Source of the DNA: Mycteria americana
Taxonomy: Eukaryota > Chordata > Aves > Ciconiiformes > Ciconiidae
DNA length: 64,000 bases
Assembly (NCBI RefSeq): GCF_035582795.1
Contig: NC_134382.1
Span: forward strand, 11,040,501-11,104,500
Reading direction: 5' to 3'
The position numbers were made by a program, and so were the translations under genes. Below are positions 22,527 through 33,944 of this stretch, one piece after another (within the stretch, counting starts at the first letter, position 1; every line of letters begins with the position of its first letter). Below the pieces are notes generated by a model that was not told where the DNA came from, did not search any database, and worked only from the letters and a program-made list of their open reading frames with translations.

Positions 22527-25338
22527 TTACAGTTCCACTTTGACTCCTTTAATAAAAGGGAGACCTGACGGCACCTTCCTTTTGTACTCCAGGTACTCTT
22601 CTCCGAAGAAGTGAATAAGTGTGATCTCCTCCTCCTCGATCCGCTCCCTGAAGAAGCGCCAGGACGCCAGCGCATAGCCCACCACACAGATGGGATTGCA
22701 GAGTAACACCTGCGAACAGACACTGGCGGTTAGCGTCCCCTCACCTCCCAAAGAAACCGAGGCTGCCCCCTGCCCCCACATGCTAATCACCCTTCATTAA
22801 GTTGGCCATGAGGTCTAAATGCTCTCCAAAGAAAAGACAAGACCCCAGCGCCTTTTGTGGAATTTCATTCTGGGGAGAAATTGGTGCTTTTGAAGAAAGC
22901 AGCCTGCGGGCACCTGCTGGCTCCTGCTGCCCCGGCTAAGAGCAGCGCCCCAGCTCTAGAGACCCCGTGCATGGCCGTGCTGCTCGGCGTGCAGTCTTCA
23001 TGGTCCCTCTCCAGAGAAATAAAACCAAATGCCAACCACCAGCCAACCACAAGAAGAGTGCGACTAAGGCAGCGCTGAGTTACAGCTTGACCGCAGCTGG
23101 CTTCCAGTTTACCCTCTGGCTGGGGCCCTGGGCACTCTTACAGGGAGTTTTCTTTGCCATCCGGCACAGGACTGGTATTTGGCAGGAGCAAGGTTGAGTC
23201 CAACTGCTTATGGAAGGCATTTTGGCCATAGGAATGCAAGGAAACTCTGGACGCTAGCGTTAGGCTAGCAGAAGATCATACCCCAAGCCTCCAAGGGTGT
23301 TCTGGCTCAAACCCCAGCCCTGCCACCCCTGATTATTCCACACAGAAAATTAAGGCGATGGGGTCCTCCCAAAGATTGCACAGGGCAGAGCGCTCGGGGT
23401 TTCCTGACCCCCCCGCGTGCCGGTGGGAGGGCGGAGGCATCAAAATCCGCCTGGGCCAGCCCTGCCGATGACCGCCGGCAGTCTCCATCCAGTTACCGGT
23501 GTCAGGCAGCATGAAGAAGAAAGACCCAGGTTATAAGACGAAAGTATCTGAGCGCGTTGTATACGGTACCTGTGTTCCAATACTCCAGTAAAACCATCCC
23601 ACGTAAGACGGGTGCCGGAACCACCCATACACCCCACTTGTCACCAAAGTATGAGTATCCGATTTCTCATTCTGAACAATATGGTTGAAGTTGGAGCCAG
23701 CTGTGAGCATGGCAGCTTTCCTCAGACAATCCCCAAAGATCACCATCAACAACCCTACAGTACTCAGCCAGGTGATCTGCTTCAGCTCTGCAAGTGAATA
23801 AGGACGGGTCACAACAGGTTTGCACAGGTCACGCTCGCGGTGCGGGGGGGCGCGGGGGCTTGGGTCGGTGCGTGAGCTTTTCCCCCCCATCTCAAAGCCC
23901 GACAACGTGTAAAACACAGGCAGCGTTCCATGCACTGCCGTCCTGCCACCGAAAAAAAACTAAAAACATCCCCTGCCACGGAGTCACTCCCGACGCCGAG
24001 TCTGTACATCCTCGCGGCAGATTGCCCTAAGGGCAACCCGGCGCTGAGGCAGAGCCCGGCTTTACGGAGTAGAGTAAAGCCAATGTAAAGCACAGCCAAG
24101 CTGACGCACTCAGGCCGGACGCGGGGAGCTCTGCTGCCTGCGCTGCCATTATGAAGCAGGGAGGGAGAACATCTCCCCTCTCCCAAAAAAAAGGAAGCAC
24201 CCCAGACTGGGCAAAGAGCAACAGTTTTTGCCGATTTGATTTTATTCCAGGTCAAAAGAAGACGCCCAGATGTAACTGAAGCGTCATTCTTTGTACCACC
24301 AAAGATGCTTGAAAGATTCAGGCAGAAAAGGACCGAAGACCTGCTACACGGCAAAGACGGTCAGCGCGAGGGGAGCGCTCCCCCCAGCCCCCCGAGACCG
24401 AAACTGAGAGGCTTTGAGCACAGAGAGATTAAGGCCACGTCAAAGCCCTCCTCCGCTGCCGGCGCAGGTCAGCTAAGCGGGGGTCACCCGCGCTTTGCTA
24501 CCAGTCGGGTGGGCCCCGGGGGAGCCACATGCAGCCGGGCAGAGCCAGGGGACAGCAGGCGGGAGGGTGGGCGGCAGGGAGGGGCAGGGCGGCCGACCTG
24601 GGAAGAGGAGCTTCTCCAGCGTGAACTCCACCCAGGAGGAGAGGGCGGCCAGGTTGTACTCGAAGCTGTGGTTGAGCAGGAAGGAGTCCAGCGAGAGGCT
24701 GCGCGGGTTGTTGATGGCCGTCACCAGGTACTCCGAGTAGTGGAAGAGGGAGAGGGAGCACATGTACCTGCGGCGGGAGGGAACGCTGGGCAGGGCCGGG
24801 GGCCGTGGCACCCGCCCAGCTCCCCCGGCCCTTCCCTTACCATCCGAAGTGGCACCAGGCAGAGCGGCCGGCACTGAGCAGCAGCCCGCAGCCGAAGGCG
24901 AAGCCCAGGAAGCAGGCCCGGACGGCGATCTGCAAGCAGAGGGAGGAGAGAGAGCGTTGCCGCCGCCGCCGCTGCCGCCCGCCGGGGCCTTGCCTCGGGC
25001 CCGCTGTCCCCCGACCGCCGCCCCCCGGGCCCGGCCCTCCCCGAGGCCTCCTTCCGCCCCGCCGCTCCCCAGGCCCGCTCCCCCGGGGCCTCCCCCCGCA
25101 CCTTGTACAGCGGCCGCGGGTAGAGCAGCAGCAGCGCCGCGTTGACGCCCGCCACGTGTAGGGCGAGCGCCAGGCGGCCGCGCAGGCCGGGGGCGGCCAG
25201 CAGGGCGGGGGGGGAGCCCAGCGCCACCGGCAGCGCCGCCACCGAGGCGCCCAGCAGGAAGGCGGCCAGGCTGGCGCGGGCCTCCCGGCCCAGCCGCCCC
25301 CGCCGCGGACCCGCCGCCGCCGCCGCCGCCGCCATCAT
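22527..25338 (-). CDS. ICMT: ICMT, protein-S-isoprenylcysteine O-methyltransferase, complete, about 298 aa
   Basis: Five coding exons on the minus strand: 25102-25338, 24841-24929, 24598-24767, 23570-23787, 22527-22709, all in phase. ICMT is the multi-pass ER membrane enzyme that methylates the C-terminal prenylcysteine of CAAX proteins such as RAS and lamins, using S-adenosylmethionine. Diagnostic segments are MCSLSLFHYSEYLVTAINNP, LDSFLLNHSFEYNLAALSSW, ECLR-type GDCLRKAAMLTAGSNFNH, SGVYGWFRHPSYVGWFYWS and the C-terminal IHFFGEEYLEYKRKVPSG, which holds the conserved SAM/prenyl-site residues. Several hydrophobic helices are visible (ASLAAFLLGASVAALPVALG first). Two adjacent ATGs (25338 and 25335) could both serve as start. 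The exon 3 donor is GTCGGC, a weak GT site. Human is 284 aa; the extra residues are an alanine-rich N terminus. Confidence 0.95.
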
Positions 25339-25384
25339 GGCGGCGCCCGCCCCGCCCGCGTCGCCGGGGAAACGGCCGCGCCGC

Positions 25385-25445
25385 TCTCGCGAGAGTCGCC
25401 CCGCGCAGGCGCATTCTCCCGGGCAGCGGCGCCGCGCAGGCGCAC
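25385..25445. promoter_or_regulatory. ICMT core promoter elements: TCTCGCGAGA palindrome and NRF1-like sites
   Basis: TCTCGCGAGA at 25385-25394, 47 bases upstream of the ICMT ATG, is a known palindromic core-promoter element of TATA-less, often bidirectional CpG-island promoters. Two GCGCAGGCGCA motifs (about 25402 and 25435) resemble NRF1 half-sites. Confidence 0.6.
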
Positions 25446-26110
25446 TGGCCGCCGCCGGGGGGACGGGGCGCTCCCGGAGCGCGGCCCGGCCCCGCGGGTC
25501 GCCCCCGGCCCGGTTTTGCTTTTGTTGTCGTTTAATATCGCAAACCGGAAGACCCCGCCGCCGCGCTGAACAGCCCCTCCGAGGGGCGAAGGCGCCGCTC
25601 CCGGCCCGGGCCGTAGCCTTCGGGCCACCGTCCCCTCACCACCCGCCGGGCCGCGGCCCGCCCGCCCGCCGTCTCCCGCTGCGGGCCCGGCGAGGGCGTC
25701 GGGCCTGCGCCCCGTCCTCGGGGCTCTCTCTGGCGCTCGCTCCGCGCCTGGGAGGCCGAGAGGGGAGCACCCCGCGGGCGAGCGGAGGAAACCGGCGGTG
25801 CTGCCCCGTCCGCCGGCGTCCCCGGGGCCCAGCACAGCCCACACCCGGGCCCCGAGGTGAAGAGCTGCGCGGGGTCCTCGGGGGCCAGCCGTGCTCCCGG
25901 TGACAGGGGCGGTGCCGGTGGGGTCGTGATCCACACTGGATGGCTGCTGAACCGCTGGAGCTATTCTGGGATTCCCATTAAAAGAAGCAGACTTTCTTAA
26001 ACACAAGGGGGGGAGCCCGCTGCGCCGCTCGGGGACCCCGGGAGGATCCGGGGGAAAGGCGGGGGGGGGAAGCAGCCAGAACTACTGCTGCTGGAGACAA
26101 AAATGAAAGT
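25446..26110. other. CpG-rich spacer between ICMT promoter and ACOT7 3' end
   Basis: This 0.66 kb stretch holds the outer part of the ICMT CpG island and then ordinary sequence. In human, HES3 and GPR153 lie between ICMT and ACOT7. I found no bHLH or seven-helix receptor coding sequence on either strand here. Confidence 0.6.
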
Positions 26111-26119
26111 GACGTCTGT

Positions 26120-26150
26120 TTTATTTCAGTCAACGACAACAGACTTTATT
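26120..26150 (-). terminator. Two ACOT7 poly(A) signals (AATAAA on minus)
   Basis: AATAAA occurs on the minus strand at 26145-26150 and again at 26120-26125, about 520-550 bases past the ACOT7 stop codon. They define the ACOT7 3' UTR as roughly 26100-26668. Confidence 0.75.
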
Positions 26151-26668
26151 TATGCCACAGGATTCCTTAAATAACTTAGATGTGCACAAAGAAACTACCT
26201 AAAGGTGTCAACGAAACGGTCCGAGACATTCAGTACAATACCGGGGCGCATTTCTCGTCACGAGTATCGTACGTAAGCTTTGGTGTGCAGTTGTAGGACA
26301 TACCAGCAAGTTTAAACACAGCACCACAAAGACTCGTGGCCTCGCGCGTCCCTCGTGCCGCCACGCGCCTCTGCCCTGCTCCGGCACAGGCGGGAGCTTC
26401 CCTTTCGGGATTGAACAGTGAAAACAGGACTCCAGAGGCGAATGGCGAGCGACCGGGAAGGCTCCCGGAGGCTTTTGAGGTGCTTAAGCCACCTAAAGCA
26501 CAAGGTCTACGGCGCTAAACCGATCAGCAGCGAAGCAACCTCACCGCCGCGGCAGCTCCGGCGGCAGGCTGGGGCGGGTGAAGGCGCGAGGCCCGGCGTG
26601 GACCAGACACGACACTAACGGGAACCTGGACATTTGGTGGGCGAAGGCTGCAAGCGCGCAGGGTGGGA

Positions 26669-29600
26669 TCACTGCCGGGCAGCCTGCTGCATCTGCGCCT
26701 GCCGCTTGGCTTTTGTCTGGAGGTACCTGCCCTTCCCTTCCTCGAAGCGCCGCTTCTCATCCTCCGTTTCCGTCTGCCGGTAACAAAAAGAAAGCAAAGC
26801 CACCAACGTTAGCTGCCTCGGGGCAGCGCAGCTCTCCCATGCCACACCTTGCAAGTGTGTGCGGGAGGGAAACACGCCTCCCCTTACAGGAAATGTAAAG
26901 GAAAACCTGTGCTCCATGAAATACGTGTTTTGACAGCTAATGTACTCCTGCACAGAGCAGGAGGAGACCTGTGCAGGATAAAATATTAATCAAGAAACAG
27001 CCCCCAGTCAGCAGTGCCGCGTCAGCAAAGCCCTGCTGGGATCAGGAGAGCTTAAAATAGGCAGGAGGGCTGGAGCGGGGACGCCATGGGGAGCAGGGAC
27101 AGGGGACACAGGGGCCTCTGTCACCGCTCAGGGTCCCCTCCCGCGCATCTCCAGCATGGGCAGGAGGAGAAGCTGCAGAGCCTGCACGCAGCTTGTCCTC
27201 ATCCACGAGGGAGGAAAAAAAATCTCCAATCTTCAAATTGGCAGTTTTCAGAAGAAATTTCAAAAAAACCCCAGACCCTGAAGCCTGCTCTGGAAAGGCT
27301 CGTTCATGCTCCTATTTTTCTGCTGGATAATTCAAGGGAAGAGGATTTGTTGGACAAAAAACCTGGCTGGGGTCTGCCCCAGGAGGAGCAGGAGGGGCTG
27401 GCCCAGCTGGCTCACAGCCTGCCAGGGAAAGCTCTTACCAGCAGCTGAGGGACAGGCAGGGGCTTCCCCTCCTTGCTTAGGGAGACGTAGGTGAAGAAGG
27501 CGCTGACAGCACGGTACCGCTCCCGAGGCTCGTCCACGAACGGATCGGCATCCACAAAGACTTCGATTTCCATGGATTTATTGCTCGTGAAGGTCATGCG
27601 CCCCGAAATGGTGATGACGCTGCCTGCGAAGCGGAGAGGGGCCAGTTAAGCAGGCGGCCCCTGCTTCTGCTCAGGGGAAGGGAGCAAGGGGTCCCGCGTG
27701 TTTTATGCTTAAGCCATGTCTTGAGCGCAGCTTCTTGGCACAGGACAGGTCTAGCGGGGACTAAATTTCTCTGCCAGTGTGTCCCAAGCACACACCCAAG
27801 GGAGCCAGGACACAGCACCGCAGGAGAGCAAAGTGCCCACCACCACCCCCTCGTACCTTTTTTGATCTTCTCATGGAAGTTGATGGCGTCCACTGAGGCG
27901 GTGACGATGTTGGTCTTGCAGTGGCGGGCAGCCACAATCCCAGCAACCTCGTCCATGAGCTTCATGGTGACACCTGGGGGGCGGAGGCAGAGGGTCCCAT
28001 CTCAGGGAAGCCGGTGGGATTTGGGAAAAACCACACATAGGTCGGTAAGGCCTTTGCACAACCAAAGCTATGCCGAGGAGTCAGACCGGAGGCTGAATCC
28101 CAACTGCAGGAAACCCCCGGTGCCAGCACAAAGGCTCCTGTCAAGAGTACGATCAGGGTGACATCCTCGCAGACCTGGGCTTAAGATTTAGGCCAGCTCC
28201 GGCTCTCCTGAATTTCTTTGAGCAAAACTCAGCCTTGCAAGGCAAGATCAGTCCCACACAAATGTCCTGCCTGGAAAGAGCTCTGAGCCACGTTGTTGTT
28301 CTTTGGGTTTTTTGGGTTTTTTTAAGGACGCAATTAGATGAAGAGCGTCATCCAGCAGCATCCCAGCCCTGGACGAACGTGCCTCTCCCTGGGCTCACAC
28401 CGCACGCATCCGCCCTGCCCTGCCCAACCAACAGGCAACGGGCACTGCCAGCCAAGAGGAAATTACTCCAGCAAATTGCAGTCATTGTACACCGGGTGTT
28501 TATAATCCGAGATTTGCAATTTAAGAGACGATGATGAAATTGTAGGATTTACAGTTCGAGTATAGCAGTTTTCAGGGCTTTTTTTAAAGCATAGAAAAAG
28601 ATGAAGCTTTTGTCTCAGCTGAAGCAATGCTGAACCTTACAGACGGTGGAAATGGGCCTGCGTGCCTTCAGAGGCAGAGCCTGCCTCCCAAAAACACCCA
28701 GATGCACAAGTTGCTCTCAAACCATGCTTCTGCTCCGGCGAAAAACCAACCCAGCTGTTGAACGGGACAGCGCTCACTCACCTCCGTGCACGAAGCCCAG
28801 CAGCGTGCAGTCTGACGGTCCCACCAGGTGGATCAGGCTGGACTGGCTGTAGCCAACGGTGTGAGGCTCTGGTTAGAGAAAGAGAGCAAAGCAGAGGTCA
28901 GAGCTGCTTGGCCAGCACCCATACGCCACCATACGCCCCTGTCTTAAACCATCTGAAGGAAGAAAACGTGGGGCTGGCTTGTGCAAAGCTGAGGTATGTT
29001 CAGACCAGCGTTTAAATTGGCCCCGAGAAGCCCTGGGAGCAGAGGCCATTCACCACCTGACGGGCTGCCATCTCCTTCTAATGCCCACCCATCAATTTTA
29101 TTCCAGCTCAGCTCGTTTATTCTGTTAAAGCTTTCGAAGAGCCCGAAAGCAAATGGGAGCAAACTGGATGGACACGTGGCTCTACACCTTCCCTCCTCAG
29201 GCCACCAGCCACAGCTGAATCTCCCTCAACCTGCCACTTAGTGGCATCTCCAAAGGACCACGCTTTCCCTTCAGCATGAAGACCTCGGCCCCTGTGTCCC
29301 CCAGCCCTGGCACATGCTGCTGTCATCTGACTCGCCACTAAGTCCAAGTGACAGAAGTCACACCCTCCGACTGCTGGCAGAGGAAAACCGCTCTTGGGGA
29401 CAGCTGCGTTTTCTGTCTAATGAGGGATGCTAAAGGTGCTTAGCACAGTAAAAACCAGCCGAGCCCCCGACCGCTCAGCATCACCTCCTTGGGGAGAACA
29501 CCCGTGCGGCAGCACCCACGGAGCCTTACCTTTCGTCTGCCTATCTGTGAGCAGGGAGAACAGAGGAGAGAAAAGCATTTGAGCAACTTTCATCCCACAT

Positions 29601-32600
29601 CACCCCCGCGGCAATCCCCACATGCCACCTCTCCGCCTCTGCCCGAGGACCACGACTGGTCCTGGAGGCCACCAGCCACTCGTGCCTTCAGCTCGCCGTC
29701 AGCACCGCCAGCGTGTTTCCAGAAGCTGAGGCAATACTTTCAGTAGGAAAGAGATCCCCAGTGATCCCCCAGGGAGAGCGTGACCCCCAACTCCTCCCTG
29801 TAGCTCATCCTCCCCTTCAAACACCAGCTGATGAACTTCTTGCTAAAAACTGACTTCCAGCAAGGTGCTGCAGCTGCAGAGCATGCAAAACCCTCGCCCG
29901 ATGCTTGCGTTTACGCTATGCCGAGCAAAACTAGCTCCCGCTGCCCAGGAGCACACGAGAGATGCAAGGACTGGTGGCAGGAACCATGTTTCGGAAGAGG
30001 GTGTCCCACCCACCAGCCCAGCGGGGGATCACGGGTGCCCACCTGGCTCCCCTTCCGTGGCTCCAAAATCCCATCCCCATCCATGACGCAGTGTTTCGGA
30101 GCGTGCACTCACAGCCACGGGTGCCCGGGGATGGCTGGAGTTGCCTCGGGGACCAGTTTGGCATCCCAGCGCTGCCAAGATGTTTCTACAGGCCCTGCAC
30201 CACCCGCGTTACCTGGGTTGATGACGGGGAAGATCACGTCGCCATTTCTCTGCTTAGTTTCCAGCCGATCCAGCTTTTGCTCCTCGTAACGCTTCTTCCC
30301 CTCATCCTCCTGCTCCTTTCTCGCATACTGGAAGGAAAGGCCGGTGAGAATGCGGCCAGGTTAGAGTCCGTTCCCCTGCAGAGGGCGAGCTCCGGTTTTC
30401 GGGGATCAAAGCGAGCCGTCCTACCTGGATGGGGGGAACCTCAAGGACCTTGTTCACGTTCTTCAGGGACAGCGGCACGTACCACAGCGTCGCCTTGTTC
30501 GTCACCTTCTTTGCCCCTGGAGGGGAGGGGGGCAGAGCGTGACTGCGCCGATGCCAGCAGCGCTTCCCCTGCCACCGGCGCCGCTGCAGTCCAGGGCTGG
30601 CTGCACGCTGGCGATGCTGCTGGCACTGGGCAGCCCCCTGCCCTGCCGGCTCCTGCCGGGCTTTGGCTCAGAGCGGATGTGACAATGCGCTTTTGGGAAG
30701 GCATCCCGGCAAGCAGAGCCGGTTGCCACAGCAACAGCAGGAAAAGGGCCTTTTTCAGGCCAAAGGCAGCCACGGGCAGCAAATTAGGCAGGAGGAGCTA
30801 ACAGCGGATTTTTCCGTTCTTTGCTAGAAACGATCAATGGAGCCGTAATCCCCAGGGACCCCGCTTGGCTTCGCTTCCCAGCGCTGACCCCCCCCCGCTG
30901 CCCCCAGCACTCTCAATAAAAAGGCAAGATCTCCCCTCTGCCCGATGCTGCCGGTGACGGTGGGTGGAGGATGGGGTCAATGCCACAAGCTCTCGGCTTG
31001 TCACGGTTATTCCTGGAGTTTTGGGACAGAGCCGCCAGCAGCCACCCACCTGTTAAAATGTTTTCAGACATGACGTTGACCTGGACCTCCACGGAGTGCC
31101 GGGAAGTGTAGGTGATCTCAGCACTGACATTGGCCACCTCGCCGATGCACACGGGGGAGAGGAAGTCCGTCCGCTCCACGCGCGCCAGCGCGGCCACACA
31201 GGGCTCCTGGGGACGCCGAGACAGCGAGGGTAGCGGCCACAGCCACGCCGTGCAGGACCGCAACCGGCAGCTCCCCAGAGCCGGCCCATGCTGCACGTGG
31301 CTCCGGCACTTCAACCTCCGCCTTATCAGCCAGTGGCTGTGCTTCCTTCCCCACCCGTAACGAATGCCGGGGCCACCTCTGACTTGCCCTTCGCGGTAGT
31401 TAAAACATTAACAGCAGCGTAATAATTTTTCTGCTCATAAAACACAATTTCAGCAGGATGCTTCTAGCTACCGGGGCCATACCCTGGCAGCAGCCGGAGC
31501 CATCAGTGGTTTGCATGCAGGAGCAAGCGCTTCCGGTGTGGGGGGATGAGCGGGGAGGCCCCCAGGGATGCCCGGTGGTCCTGGGGGACCCCCTGCTCCC
31601 AGCAGACCCCCGAGGCGCAGCGGGGGCATCGGAGAGTCACCAAGGCAGAGCCCGGCGGGCACTCCGGCACCTACTCACCCCGGCCTGGGAGTTGCAGTGG
31701 CGGGTGCTGATGATGGCTCCCGCCTCCTCAATCATCTTCAGGATGGTTCCCCCGTGGACGTTCCCCGCGACGTTGGCGTCATCCGGGCGCATGATCCTGC
31801 CGGGGGAGGGACATGGGAATTCGCACCCCCCTGCCGTTCCCCCAGCCCAGGTCCCGGTGCAGCCGCCCAGAGGCACCGCTATCGCCCTACCGGATGAGCT
31901 GCCGGGCCATCTCACCACGCTGATGCCAGCAACGTCACCGGCGCTGCCTGCACGCGGCTTCCTGCGAGCGGCGGTGGAAACCACCGTAAATTACCGCTGG
32001 GAGTGGAAGGAGGCATCGCTCCTCTGCCGAGGCAGCCGGCTGCTCGGCTGGGACCGCATCTCACCGCCACCCCACCGTGGCAAACAGGGGCTGAGCCGGG
32101 CACATGCCACCGCTCGACACGGCTTCCCGGCTTTTGCTGGAGCGGCAAATAAGCGACTGGAGGAGGGAAGGCAAGGCACGGTGGCAATGGGGCAACGGCT
32201 GTGTGCCAGCCCGGAGAGGAGCCGTGCTTCAGCAAGGCGGCCATGCCAGGGAGCCGCAGCGGGCAAAGGCAGGAAAACCGGGCGCACCCTGCCCGCCCAC
32301 ACGCACCGGAGCAAGGGCGCAGTGCTGCTGTGCCCTGCCCGGTGCAGGCAGCGTCACCAGTGCAGGGAGCGATGCTGGTGCAGGCAGTGTGACCAGTGCG
32401 CGCAGCGTCGCTGGTGCAGGCAGCGTGTCTGCTGCAGGCAGCGTTGCCGGCGCCGGTAGCAGTGCAGGTAACACCGCCGGTAGCATCCCGGTTGCAGGCC
32501 GGCCCCGGCCCCGGCTCCGGCGCTCGCCCGCGGTCCCCCAGCCCGCCTGCCCTCCCCTGCCCAGCCCTCCCCTGGGTCCCCAGCAGCGGGCGGCGCGGCG

Positions 32601-32662
32601 GGGCCCTACCTGGAGACCTGGATGGCGGCCGGGCCCGGGCCCGCGGCCCCCCGCTCCGACAT
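26669..32662 (-). CDS. ACOT7: ACOT7, cytosolic acyl-CoA thioesterase 7, complete, about 342 aa
   Basis: Nine coding exons on the minus strand: 32610-32662, 31679-31796, 31050-31206, 30425-30516, 30213-30327, 28782-28868, 27857-27973, 27439-27623, 26669-26773, all in phase. ACOT7 (brain acyl-CoA hydrolase) cleaves long-chain fatty acyl-CoA to free acid and CoA. Two hotdog domains are visible: residues about 18-135 (RIMRPDDANVAGNVHGG, with the catalytic Asn region; MIEEAGAIISTRHCNSQ) and about 190-310 (HLVGPSDCTLLGFVHGG, MKLMDEVAGIVAARHCKTN with the catalytic Asp region). The C terminus EDEKRRFEEGKGRYLQ is a charged helix. The first exon encodes a short cytosolic N terminus, MSERGAAGPGPAAIQVS, with no targeting peptide. 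A candidate microexon lies between exons 5 and 6 (separate entry). Confidence 0.95.
29530..29544 (-). CDS. ACOT7: Candidate 15-nt cassette microexon of ACOT7
   Basis: On the minus strand a long pyrimidine tract ends in a CACAG acceptor, followed by 15 bases and a GTAAGG donor. Both flanking junctions are phase 1, so inclusion keeps frame and inserts five codons, making INP-DRQTK-EPH at the linker between the two hotdog domains. The family proteins I remember lack this insert, so it would be optional. Sequence alone cannot show that it is used. Confidence 0.4.
32336..32480. repeat. Degenerate repeat (GTGCAGGCAGCGT-like units) in ACOT7 intron 1
   Basis: About eight degenerate copies of a 15-18 base unit built on (C/G)TGCAGGCAG(C/T)GT occur head to tail. 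They produce threonine/alanine-rich shadow frames and are not coding. Confidence 0.7.
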
Positions 32663-33322
32663 GGCGGCACCGGCGCCCCGCCCGCAACGGCGCTGCGGCA
32701 CCACCACGCCTCGCCCCGCCGCGCCCCACCCCGGGGGACACGCCCCCCGCGCCGCCCCATTGGCTGGCAGCGCCTCACCACGCCCCCGTGCCGGCAAGGG
32801 GGCGGGGCCGGCGCGCCGCCGTCGGGGGGCGCAGCCGGGAGCTGGTGCCCCGCTGCCCGGGGGGCGGAGCCCCGGTGCTGCCGGGGAGCTGTGCGTGCCC
32901 CACGGGGACAGCCGCCCCTCCGCCCCCCTCCTCAGCTGCCTGCCCCGGGGCGTGTCCTGCCTGCAGGGGGGCTCGTGGGGGCCGTGGCCTTCGGGCCGGC
33001 ACGGGCAGCTGCCTGCTCCCGCCTGAGCAGGCTCACGCCGGGCGCGGGCTGCTGGCGGGCAGCCTCCTCGCCTCCCTCCTCCCCTGGCGCTGGCGGCTCT
33101 CTCCGGCTGGGAAGGGGCCCCGCGGGGCGCCCGGGGTTTGCCGGGCGGGCGGAGGCGACGGCCCCGAGCGGCCAGCGATGGATCGCCGCCGAGCGCAGGC
33201 GGGGGTCGGGGTGCGGACAGGGATGGACGGGGCGGATGGGGAGGGATGGGGGCGGGCCAGGGCCGGGGTGGGCAGGCCAGGGCTGGCGGGGCCAGGGCCG
33301 GGGGGGGGGCCGCGGCACCCAC
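32663..33322. other. Spacer between ACOT7 exon 1 and HES2-like exons
   Basis: CpG-rich, containing the ACOT7 promoter by position. All three minus-strand frames were read for the missing HES2 exons; none encodes a KLEKADILE-type helix 2. Nothing else recognised. Confidence 0.5.
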
Positions 33323-33569
33323 GTGCCGGCCGAGCAGCGGCAGGATGAGCGTTTGGAGCCGGTCGAGGCTCTCGTTGATGCGGGCGTGGCGGCGCTTCTC
33401 CAGGCGGGGCTTGAGGCTCTGCGAGGAGACGGGGCGGCGAGGGTGGGCGGGCGGCCCGGGGTGCGGAGGGGCCCGGGAGTGCCGGAGCTCTCACCTTGTG
33501 CAGCTCGGCGGCGGCAGGAGGGGGGCGTGAGGGCCGGGGGGGCTGCGGCGCAGCGCCCGGCGGGGACAT
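33323..33569 (-). CDS. HES2: HES2-like bHLH repressor, only the first two exons found (incomplete)
   Basis: Two exons on the minus strand: 33495-33569 and 33323-33418, separated by a 76-base intron with GTGAGA donor and CGCAG acceptor. They encode [14 protein letters not shown]... then [21 protein letters not shown] and [14 protein letters not shown]: the basic region with its proline (KPRLEKRR) and helix 1 of a Hairy/E(spl) factor. The ending ILPLLGR fits HES2 better than HES3 or HES5, and human HES2 lies at this place next to ACOT7. HES factors repress transcription from N/E boxes downstream of Notch. After 33323 a GTGGGT donor follows, but I could not find loop-helix 2, the Orange domain or WRPW between here and ACOT7 exon 1 on the minus strand. 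The gene may be degraded, or missing sequence may reflect assembly failure in this GC-rich spot. Confidence 0.55.
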
Positions 33570-33612
33570 GGTGCTCCGGTACCGGTACGCCGCCGCCTTT
33601 ACGGGCCGCCGG

Positions 33613-33944
33613 CGGGGCAAGGCGGGCAGGCAGGGAGGCAGGCAGGCAGAGCGGGAACGCCGGGCAGGGCGGGAGGGCCGGGTAGAGAGGGCAGGGCCGG
33701 GCAGGGCAGGAGAGAGGCAGGACTGGCAGGGAGGGCAAGGCAGGCAGGGAGGGCAGGGCAGGGAGGGCGGGCAGGCAGTGCAGGCAAGCAGTGCAGGCAG
33801 GGAGGGCAGGAAGTGCAGGCAGTGGAGGCGGGCAGGCAGTGCAGGCAGGGCGGGCAGGGCAGGCAGGGAGGGCAGTGCAGGCAGGGCGGGCAGTGCAGGC
33901 AGGGCAGGCACGGAGGGCAGGGCAGGCAGGGCTGGCAGGCGGGG
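33613..33944. repeat. GGCAGG-type minisatellite between HES2-like gene and ESPN
   Basis: About 330 bases made of variable units of GGGCAGGCAGGGA and GCAGTGCAGGCAGG. It accounts for very long spurious minus-strand frames full of LPALPAL-type repeats. It lies upstream of both the HES2-like start codon (minus) and ESPN (plus). Confidence 0.9.
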
